A stretch of DNA of 5,985 nucleotides from Acidobacteriaceae bacterium (GTDB lineage: Bacteria > Acidobacteriota > Terriglobia > Bryobacterales > Bryobacteraceae). Of the stretch, positions 1 through 5,906 are shown piece after piece; positions within the stretch are counted from its first letter, which is position 1; each line of letters starts with the position of its first letter. The stretch spans positions 1-5,985 of the forward strand of contig JAFAQG010000284.1 in NCBI GenBank assembly GCA_019246575.1, written 5' to 3'. A program made the translations under genes and the position numbers. Below the pieces are notes generated by a model. That model searched no databases, was not told the origin of the DNA, and was given only the letters and a program-made list of their open reading frames with translations.

Positions 1-1504
1 CCGCAAACGCAGGCACACCATCGGCAGTAATCAGGTTCATATCCGACGGTGTACTCATGCGATTTCGAGGCGTCGATCGCTTCCAATCGCCGCCGGCTGT
101 AATCTGGTGCCGCACTGTGCCCGTCTCGAAGCCCGCATGCTGCCACGACATCTCGACCTCGTGCCGCGGTCGATTCGCGATCGTACTAAGCGGTGGCGCG
201 CCTGTAACCGCGCTGCCCAGAAGCTCTATCCGGCTTTGGTTCGGCGTCCTCTGTGTCCGAGGCCATGTCGCAAAGCGTGCGGTCGAATATCCGTACCGCA
301 CCTCCAACGTGTCGGACCCCACGTGTGTCCACGCGGCCTCGACAAAGGTAAACCCGTCATTCTCCGCCTCATCCGAAAGACCGTTCGGCTGCGAAAACTC
401 GGGCGACATGCGCCGGCTAACCAGAGCTTCGATGCCCGCCGGAATTCCCCAATCCGAAAGCGTCAGGCGCGCCCCGCTGTATTCGGCAGCGAACTTATCA
501 TGAGCACTCGCGCGAATCCGCCCCCGCAAACTCGCGAACAGCATTCGGCTGTTTTGATCCTCTCCCGGCGGCGCTGATTCCACGGTTTGCCGCGACCACT
601 GCCCGCCGGCCGCACCAAACACATCCGCCCATTTCGTCAGCGGACCACCCACTTCCACGCCGTCTCGCGTGAACCAACGGAAGCGCGCGTTCTGCTGCAC
701 TTCACCACGGCTCGCCGCGTTCGGCAAATTGCCGGATGACAAGCCCGAACCTGTATCAAACGTCGACACCGCGCCATGCCACGATTCACCCGGCTCGGCT
801 GTAAACACACCCACCTCATTGCCGTAGCTCTCTGAAGTCGTCAGCCGCGAGCCTGTCCGCACCACAACGTCGCTGATCGCCTGTATATCCGGCAAAACCG
901 CCGGCCGCCCCGGTTGATACGAATCGGTCGCGTCCAGACCGTTGAGCTTGAATTGCGTCGCAGTCCACGAAAACGCCCGGTTCGAAACCAGTGCCAGACG
1001 GTTATCCGCCAGTCCCGTGAAATCGAGCGGCATCGTTACCGTAGCCCTCTGCCGGCTCGCGAGCATGCTCTGCAACGTGAACCCCTCGGGAAAAGTCGCT
1101 GTGCGCAATCGCTCAGACCACAACCCGAACGCGCGTGACGCCCCGCCGCTCTCACGAACCATTCGCAGGCCGTCCACAACCAGATTCACCACATTCGTTT
1201 GGAGAGGAACCACGATTACCGCGATCGATTCGCCTGACCCAGCGGTCCGCAGCGAATACCGGCCGTACGGCAGCGCCATCGAAAACCGTCCTGCCGCATC
1301 CGTCCGGACTGTCGTTTCGAATCGCAAGCCGCCGGTGATCAACATCTCGAGACGGCTCGCCACGTTACCGGCGCTATCGTGAACTGTTCCCTCCAGAATC
1401 CCCGTCGTCAGCTGCGCATCCAACCGCATCGACGTGAGCCCTGCGATTGCCACGGCAATGGCGAGCGGGTGAACGGAGGCGCCCCATCGGCCAATCGGCG
1501 TCAC
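1..1504 (-). CDS. TonB-dependent-receptor-like outer-membrane protein, 5' part (cut by left edge)
   Basis: One frame stays open from the GTG at 1504-1502 to the left edge, giving 501 residues without a stop; the C-terminal part lies outside. Residues 1-30 look like a signal peptide: a hydrophobic run (LAIAVAIAGL, about 14-23), then LDA before Q31. Residues 35-115 resemble a carboxypeptidase-regulatory-like beta-sandwich (GTVHDSAGNV, then TDAAGRFSMALPYGRYSL). Residues 185-250 show the pattern of acidobacterial TonB-dependent receptors: FKLNGLDATDSY, PDIQAISDVVVRTG, SYGNEVGVF, then EPGESWHGAVSTF where relatives often have a TKSGTNxFHG-like stretch. From about 270 on, alternating polar/aromatic stretches fit beta-barrel strands. 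The start was chosen because it keeps the signal peptide and lies 10 bases after the phosphatase stop; no strong ribosome binding site is visible, so translational coupling is likely. Substrate unknown. Family placement is fairly sure; active TonB-dependent transport is inference. Confidence 0.82.
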   Translation of the reverse strand, partial: MTPIGRWGASVHPLAIAVAIAGLTSMRLDAQLTTGILEGTVHDSAGNVASRLEMLITGGLRFETTVRTDAAGRFSMALPYGRYSLRTAGSGESIAVIVVPLQTNVVNLVVDGLRMVRESGGASRAFGLWSERLRTATFPEGFTLQSMLASRQRATVTMPLDFTGLADNRLALVSNRAFSWTATQFKLNGLDATDSYQPGRPAVLPDIQAISDVVVRTGSRLTTSESYGNEVGVFTAEPGESWHGAVSTFDTGSGLSSGNLPNAASRGEVQQNARFRWFTRDGVEVGGPLTKWADVFGAAGGQWSRQTVESAPPGEDQNSRMLFASLRGRIRASAHDKFAAEYSGARLTLSDWGIPAGIEALVSRRMSPEFSQPNGLSDEAENDGFTFVEAAWTHVGSDTLEVRYGYSTARFATWPRTQRTPNQSRIELLGSAVTGAPPLSTIANRPRHEVEMSWQHAGFETGTVRHQITAGGDWKRSTPRNRMSTPSDMNLITADGVPAFA

Positions 1505-1514
1505 GGCGACGCCG

Positions 1515-2312
1515 CTAATACCGCAGAACCGCAAAACGGCTGATCGCGTATCCAAGCGCGGCGCCGGCAAAGGCGTCCGACGCGAAATGAGCCGATACCG
1601 ATACTCTCGAAAAGGCCACGAGCCCCGCCGCCCCATATGCCGCATACGGAACCCAGCGGTGACTTCTGTATCGATGTGCCACGACTGTAGCCGTCGAGAA
1701 CGCGGCAATCGCATGACCCGACGGAAAGCTGCCCGCTCCCCTCAGCAGCGAACCTTTGCTCTCAAACCACGAATCCCAGTAGTTGCTCCCAGACCCGAAC
1801 GCCACCGGGCGTAACCGCTTGTCGATATCCTTCAGAACTGTCACAACAATCTCACTATCCACAATCGCTTCTCCAGCCAGCAGCGCCGTCTTTTGCATCT
1901 TGGGGTCGCGACGCAGTAATCCAGCCGCATAAAGCGATACCGGCGCTATGGTCACCCCGATCCCCGTTGCATTGCCCGTGAATATTGAATTGAAGCCCTG
2001 AAAGGTCGATGATGTATGGAAATATCGCCCTTCATATGGATCGGCGGCCATCAGCGCTGCCGTCACACTCCCGACCGCTAATGTCGGAACCCAGTTGCGG
2101 TTTTTCATCACTTTCGTCGGAAACGTCCAAATCGACCGTTGGTCGCTCACCATATTTGGAACTATGTTCTTCCACGACACAGGACGCTCATACTCCTGGC
2201 CCGCCTGTTCATGCTCCGAACGCTGAGCTTCGGACTGCGAATTCTGCGCACCGGCATCGGCTGCGAAGAAAGCCCCGAACAGGATAGCTGCACAGGCAAG
2301 ATTTGTAGTCAC
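1515..2312 (-). CDS. PAP2-family phosphatase with signal peptide
   Basis: 265 residues, GTG start. The full PAP2 (type 2 phosphatidic acid phosphatase) signature is present: KDIDKRLRP at 161-169 (KX6RP), PSGH at 197-200 with the acid/base histidine H200, and S235-R236...H242...D246 (SRX5HX3D), where H242 is the expected phospho-acceptor nucleophile. Residues 1-22 are a probable signal peptide (hydrophobic run, then ADAGAQ); a polar segment to about 45 follows. Hydrophobic stretches near 76-90, 115-133, 142-160, 197-212, 222-235 and 246-262 suggest an inner-membrane protein with its active site towards the periplasm. The family removes phosphate from lipids such as phosphatidate, phosphatidylglycerophosphate, undecaprenyl diphosphate or lipid A; the substrate cannot be read from the motifs. 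It is the first gene of a likely two-gene operon with the receptor gene 10 bases downstream, and is divergent from the CDF gene. The start is supported by GAGGA 6 bases upstream. Confidence 0.93.
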   Translation of the reverse strand: MTTNLACAAILFGAFFAADAGAQNSQSEAQRSEHEQAGQEYERPVSWKNIVPNMVSDQRSIWTFPTKVMKNRNWVPTLAVGSVTAALMAADPYEGRYFHTSSTFQGFNSIFTGNATGIGVTIAPVSLYAAGLLRRDPKMQKTALLAGEAIVDSEIVVTVLKDIDKRLRPVAFGSGSNYWDSWFESKGSLLRGAGSFPSGHAIAAFSTATVVAHRYRSHRWVPYAAYGAAGLVAFSRVSVSAHFASDAFAGAALGYAISRFAVLRY

Positions 2313-2393
2313 GCGATATCCTCAAATCGTACGCCGTCGCGCCACCGCTTGCTTCGGATCGTAGCACCAGCTTCTGAACTACTTCTCCTCTGA
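2313..2393. promoter_or_regulatory. Divergent intergenic region between the PAP2 and CDF genes
   Basis: These 81 bases separate two divergently transcribed units and must contain, or overlap, the promoters for both. No strong sigma-70 pair is visible. On the plus strand a weak candidate is TTGCTT at 2349-2354 followed 17 bases later by TTCTGA at 2372-2377, which would start transcription only about ten bases before the CDF ATG. On the minus strand two TACGAT -10-like hexamers occur, without convincing -35 partners. No operator-like inverted repeat or riboswitch was recognised. The location is certain from gene layout; the individual elements are guesses. Confidence 0.45.
2319..2323 (-). promoter_or_regulatory. 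Ribosome binding site of the PAP2 gene
   Basis: GAGGA on the minus strand lies 6 bases before the GTG at 2312, a good Shine-Dalgarno spacing. It supports GTG as the true start. Confidence 0.7.
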
Positions 2394-3329
2394 ATGTTAC
2401 TTGTAACGGCCAGTTCCGAGGCTCGCGTCGAGGAAGCTCTCGGCCGTCGCATCGCACTGCTCAGCATCAGCGCCGGTATTCTTCTGTCCTTGGCCAAGGT
2501 GCTCGTGGGACTCAGTGCGAATTCCACTGCAGTCGTCGCGGATGGACTCGAAGCAGCCGGCGATGTTCTCTCGTCCGCGATCGTGTACGCCGGATTGTTG
2601 CTTGCAAGTAAGCCCCCGGATGCCGAGCACCCTTACGGCCATGGCCGCTATGAAACCTTGGCAGGCTTAGCCGTCGGCGCCATGCTGCTGCTCACCGGAG
2701 CAGCCATTTTCTGGCATAGCCTCATGACCTTCGGAGAGCGGCACAGAGTCTACAGCTATGCCACTTATCCTCTCTTCGCAGCTGTGCTCGTGAAGCTCGC
2801 GCTGGCCACTCTTAAATTTCGAGTGGGAAGGCAGATCGACAGTAGCGGCTTACAGGCAGACGCCTGGCATGATGTCACCGATCTGCTCTCAACCATGATC
2901 GCCATGACGGCTGTCCTCTTAACGCTCATAAACCCGCTTCGCTTTGGGGCGGCAGATCACGCCGGCGGCATCCTCATCGGCATCATCGTCTTGTTTCTCT
3001 CTGTTCAGGTCGTCCGTCGAACCGTCGATTCCTTGCTCGACACTATGCCCGATCCGAACAAGCTCCGTGCCATTCGCCAAGTCGCCCTCAGCATTCCCGG
3101 AACCATTGCCATCGAGAAGTGCCTGGCCCGCCGAACCGGTCTGAGATACCATGTGGACCTGCATTTGGAAGTTGACCCCGAGATGACCGTACGCGAGTCG
3201 CACGATATTGCCACGCGCGTCAAGCTTGCCATCAAGGAAAGACTACACTGGGTCGCCGACGTGCTAGTGCATGTTGAGCCGTCCGACTTCGTTATCAACC
3301 CGGAACGCTTCGACGCACAGCATCGGTGA
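2394..3329 (+). CDS. Cation diffusion facilitator (CDF) family divalent-metal efflux transporter
   Basis: 311 residues, the usual length for FieF/YiiP-like CDF proteins, which export Zn2+, Fe2+, Mn2+, Co2+ or Cd2+ in exchange for protons, generally as dimers. Six transmembrane helices can be placed near 20-40, 45-72, 88-110, 121-143, 160-180 and 187-207. The transport site has D57 on helix 2 and H159 and D163 on helix 5 (HDVTD); the remaining position, D45 in E. coli YiiP, aligns with E53. The helix 2-3 loop keeps the second site D76-x2-H79-x3-H83 and the family motif HPYGHG. The C-terminal cytoplasmic domain (about 215-300) has H257, H270 and H293 in LHLEVD, ESHDIA and VHVEP, where YiiP binds regulatory metal. 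The ATG directly follows an in-frame TGA (2391-2393), so it is the earliest possible start; no Shine-Dalgarno is visible. The metal cannot be assigned. Its stop overlaps the polX start, so the two form an operon. Confidence 0.93.
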   Translation: MLLVTASSEARVEEALGRRIALLSISAGILLSLAKVLVGLSANSTAVVADGLEAAGDVLSSAIVYAGLLLASKPPDAEHPYGHGRYETLAGLAVGAMLLLTGAAIFWHSLMTFGERHRVYSYATYPLFAAVLVKLALATLKFRVGRQIDSSGLQADAWHDVTDLLSTMIAMTAVLLTLINPLRFGAADHAGGILIGIIVLFLSVQVVRRTVDSLLDTMPDPNKLRAIRQVALSIPGTIAIEKCLARRTGLRYHVDLHLEVDPEMTVRESHDIATRVKLAIKERLHWVADVLVHVEPSDFVINPERFDAQHR

Positions 3330-5065
3330 GCTTCGCTATCGAAAACCGTGACATGGCGCGCCTCCTGCACGAGACGGCCGACCTGATGGAGGTGGCCGGG
3401 GAGGATGCGTTTCGCATTCGAAGCTATCGAAACGCTGCCGGCGTCATCGCCGGCTATCCCGAACGCGTCGCAGACATCGTTTGCAATCCGGACCGGAACG
3501 TAACCGAAATCGCGGGCATCGGAAAGGGCCTCGCAGCCGTCCTCGCCGAAATCTGTCAGCGTGGCTCATTCGATCGCCGTGACCAGATGCTCGCGCGCTA
3601 TCCCGCCTCTGCTCTGGAACTCCTCAAAATCCAAGGCCTCGGGCCCAAAAGCATCTCCCTGCTCTATGAGCACTATGGCGTCAAGACTGTCGATGACGTG
3701 GAGCGCCTCTGCCGCCAGAACAAGCTCCGCGAGCTCCCGCGTATGGGCGCGAAGCTTGAACAGAAGGTTCTTCGCTCCATCGAGTCCTACCGGAAAACCG
3801 CCGGCCGGTTCCTCTTGAGTTTTGGCCATCGCACGGCGGAGGAGTTGGCCGCCGAATTTGCTGCTCTGCCCGGCATCGAGAACGTTGAAGCCGCGGGCAG
3901 CCTCCGCCGTGGTCGCGAAACCATCGGCGACTTGGATCTTCTGGTCACAGGACCTCGCGCAGCCGAAGCATTGAACCGCATCATTGCGCATCCGAAGGCG
4001 CAGGAAGTCCTCGGGCAAGGGCCGAACAAGGCTAGCGTGAAATTCGGTCTCGAGCGCATTCAAGTGGATGTACGCGCTTTGCCGCACGAAAGCTTCGGCG
4101 CAGCCATGCAGTACTTCACCGGCAGCAAGGACCATAACGTTGCGTTGCGTACGAATGCCATCAAGCGCGGCCTGACTCTAAACGAATACGGCCTGTTCAC
4201 CATCGACAACAATCAGCGCGTCGCCGGTGAAAGCGAGCAGGAGGTTTACGAACGCCTCGGCTACGCCTGGATCCCGGCTGAGCTGCGCGAAAACTCCGGC
4301 GAGCTTGAAGCAGCTGAAACGCGAACACTGCCAAGCCTCCTCGACCTCGCCGATATCAAAGGCGACCTGCACGTCCACACCACCGCGACCGATGGCCGCG
4401 CAACCTTGCGCGAGATGGCAGAAGCCGCCGCGGCGCTTGGCTACGAGTACATCGCCATAACCGATCATTCGAAGGCGCTCGCGATGTCCAACGGTCTCGA
4501 TGAAGAGCGCGTCGTCGCATTCGCGCGCGAAGTCCGCGAGCTGAACCGCGATGGTCTGTCGCTCAGAGTCTTTTCCGGCCTCGAATGCGACATCCTGCGA
4601 GACGGATCCATGGACATCGCCGAGAGCGCGCTTGCGGAGCTCGATCTCGTTATCGGCAGCGTGCACAGCTATTTCAACCTCGAGCCGCACGAGATGACAG
4701 ATCGCTTCTTGCGCGCTCTCGATTCGCCATCGCTTCGGATCATTGGCCACGCCACAGGTAGGCTTTTGCTCCAACGCGATCCGTATCCATTCGACTTCGA
4801 TCGCCTTGCGACAAAAGCGGCGCAGCGCGGCGTGTTCCTCGAGATCAATGCCAGTCCCGAACGCCTCGACATTCCGAGTGAGCTCGTTCGCATCGCCCGC
4901 CGCAAAGGCTGCCGGTTCACCGTTTCAACGGATGCGCACCGGCCGTCGCACTTGCACAACATGAGATACGGCGTCATTACCGCCCGCCGCGGCTGGCTCG
5001 AACCCCGCGACGTGATGAATACCAAGCCGCTAGCCGCATTCGAAGCCGCCCTGCGCCGTCACTAG
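3326..5065 (+). CDS. polX: DNA polymerase/3'-5' exonuclease PolX (Pol beta-like plus PHP domain)
   Basis: 579 residues, normal for bacterial PolX, a base-excision and gap-filling repair enzyme of the cytoplasm. Order: N-terminal 8-kDa-like domain with helix-hairpin-helix motifs near 62-76 (IAGIGKGLA) and 102-116 (IQGLGPKSI), possibly a third near 137-152. The polymerase palm carries GSLRRGRETIGDLDLL (191-206), aligning with the Pol beta GSxRR motif, with catalytic D202, D204 and D248 (VDVRALP). YFTGS (263-267), N271 and R275 match the Pol beta nucleotide-selection residues. The C-terminal PHP domain (about 345-575) retains all nine expected metal ligands: H349, H351, D356, H381, E420, H447, H475, D536, H538. 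In characterised homologues this domain gives Mn2+-dependent 3'-5' exonuclease activity. The GTG at 3326 sits in a GTGA overlap with the CDF stop. It is preferred over ATG 3353 because the first residues (IENRDMARLL) match the usual PolX N-terminus. It has no obvious ribosome binding site of its own, so coupling to the CDF gene is likely. Confidence 0.96.
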   Translation: MSFAIENRDMARLLHETADLMEVAGEDAFRIRSYRNAAGVIAGYPERVADIVCNPDRNVTEIAGIGKGLAAVLAEICQRGSFDRRDQMLARYPASALELLKIQGLGPKSISLLYEHYGVKTVDDVERLCRQNKLRELPRMGAKLEQKVLRSIESYRKTAGRFLLSFGHRTAEELAAEFAALPGIENVEAAGSLRRGRETIGDLDLLVTGPRAAEALNRIIAHPKAQEVLGQGPNKASVKFGLERIQVDVRALPHESFGAAMQYFTGSKDHNVALRTNAIKRGLTLNEYGLFTIDNNQRVAGESEQEVYERLGYAWIPAELRENSGELEAAETRTLPSLLDLADIKGDLHVHTTATDGRATLREMAEAAAALGYEYIAITDHSKALAMSNGLDEERVVAFAREVRELNRDGLSLRVFSGLECDILRDGSMDIAESALAELDLVIGSVHSYFNLEPHEMTDRFLRALDSPSLRIIGHATGRLLLQRDPYPFDFDRLATKAAQRGVFLEINASPERLDIPSELVRIARRKGCRFTVSTDAHRPSHLHNMRYGVITARRGWLEPRDVMNTKPLAAFEAALRRH

Positions 5066-5071
5066 TTTCAG

Positions 5072-5860
5072 CTACTGCAGTCTTGTCGACGCCGACTGCA
5101 CTCGCTGCATCTGTGCGTTCACAGTGATGTTGCTGCCGGCGCTGACCTGCAGGTTACGCTGCCACAGAGCGCTACCGTTCCGAACCGCGATCTGGTGCGT
5201 CCCTGACGCGAGCGAAAGCGTTGTCGGTGTGCTACCCACGAACGCTCCGTCCACCTCGATCTCTGCTCCCGCCGCATTGGAAGTAATCGTCACAGAAGCC
5301 GCACCGCCTGGTGTACCTGTTGCGCCCGCTATGCGCATTCCCGCTGGCGGCACTGCAGCGGCCGCTGTAGATAAAACGTGATCCCGGTCCGTGAACGTAT
5401 CGAACACCACACCCTTATTGATCGTTACGTCCTTGCCTTTAATCAGCAGAAAAGCCGGTGCCGCCGGCCAGAACAGTACCGCCGCGCCGGCCGTCAGAAC
5501 GCCCGTACTCACGGCATGGCTACCGCCGCTCTTCTTATTAACCGTGTACCGCAGCGGAATCCAGTCGCCATCAATCGCCCGAACGCGATCGATTGAAAAA
5601 TCGAGCTTACCCGCCCGTCCCATGTGCCGCTTCTCCTGAGCCATCGTAATCGTTCCTGTTACTCGCGCGCCCTCAGGTATAACAACCTGATCGCCTATTT
5701 TGACCGGCTCCGTCACGCTCAGCTCCACTGCCTGGCCTTCATCTGCAGTGCCCGACGAAATCGTCTGGTCGAGCCGTACACGAAGTCTTGTGCCGTCCGG
5801 AATCGTGACCTCGGCCGCGGCTAACCCCGCAAAAACTAATAACGCGATTCCTGCCCTCAT
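5072..5860 (-). CDS. Secreted PEGA-domain protein of unknown function
   Basis: 262 residues from the ATG at 5860. Residues 1-16 form a signal peptide (GIALLVFAGLAAA, then EV). Residues 18-105 are a beta-rich domain with a recognisable pattern: IPDGTRLRVRLDQTISS, then EPVKIGDQVVIPEGARVTG, then a segment ending IDGDWIPLRY; I have no firm family name for it, but similar secreted proteins occur in Acidobacteriota. A hydrophobic Ala/Gly/Pro stretch at about 118-140 could touch or cross a membrane and is followed by KGKDVTINKGVVFDTFTD. Residues 188-250 match a PEGA domain (ITSNAAGAEIEVDGAFVGST, then SGTHQIAVRN), a small beta domain common in envelope and S-layer-associated proteins. There are no catalytic motifs, so a structural or binding role in the periplasm or at the surface is the likely reading. 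A GTG at 5938 would add 26 residues in front of the signal peptide; the ATG is preferred for its ribosome binding site. The gene is convergent with polX, 6 bases away. Confidence 0.85.
   Translation of the reverse strand: MRAGIALLVFAGLAAAEVTIPDGTRLRVRLDQTISSGTADEGQAVELSVTEPVKIGDQVVIPEGARVTGTITMAQEKRHMGRAGKLDFSIDRVRAIDGDWIPLRYTVNKKSGGSHAVSTGVLTAGAAVLFWPAAPAFLLIKGKDVTINKGVVFDTFTDRDHVLSTAAAAVPPAGMRIAGATGTPGGAASVTITSNAAGAEIEVDGAFVGSTPTTLSLASGTHQIAVRNGSALWQRNLQVSAGSNITVNAQMQRVQSASTRLQ
5076..5100. terminator. Possible stem-loop at the convergent polX / PEGA gene ends
   Basis: TGCAGTC (5076-5082) and GACTGCA (5094-5100) form a perfect 7-base-pair stem with an 11-base loop containing the palindrome GTCGAC. 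It begins 11 bases after the polX stop, inside the last codons of the opposing gene. No T-tract follows on either strand, so it is not a classical intrinsic terminator; it may slow polymerase or protect the polX 3' end, or be chance. Confidence 0.25.
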
Positions 5861-5868
5861 TGAAAATG

Positions 5869-5874
5869 CTCCTT
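5869..5874 (-). promoter_or_regulatory. Ribosome binding site that decides the PEGA-protein start
   Basis: AAGGAG on the minus strand lies 8 bases before the ATG at 5860. It is the strongest Shine-Dalgarno seen at any start in the window. It favours 5860 over the upstream in-frame GTG at 5938, which has none. Confidence 0.8.
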
Positions 5875-5906
5875 GATCTGCCCGGTCTCGATAACCGGTA
5901 CAGCAG

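Noticed and set aside
57..1382. Several overlapping plus-strand open frames of about 75-155 codons
   Set aside because: They lie antisense to the receptor-like gene, which stays open for 501 codons with a signal peptide and family motifs. Their translations are rich in Arg, Ser and Pro, with no domain pattern, as expected from antisense frames of GC-rich genes.
2381..2391. Minus-strand AGAGGAG, a strong Shine-Dalgarno-like sequence
   Set aside because: No start codon lies at proper spacing: the nearest GTG is about 17 bases on, and the frame there is not a credible gene. The PAP2 gene has its own site at 2319-2323.
2313..2393. Metal-responsive riboswitch (for example the Mn2+ yybP-ykoY type) ahead of the CDF gene
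   Set aside because: The intergenic region is only 81 bases and shows no conserved riboswitch helices or loops; it is too short for leader plus promoter.
3566..4774. Minus-strand open frames of 189 and 198 codons inside polX
   Set aside because: They are antisense to highly conserved polX coding sequence and show no recognisable domains or ribosome binding sites; shadows of a GC-rich gene.
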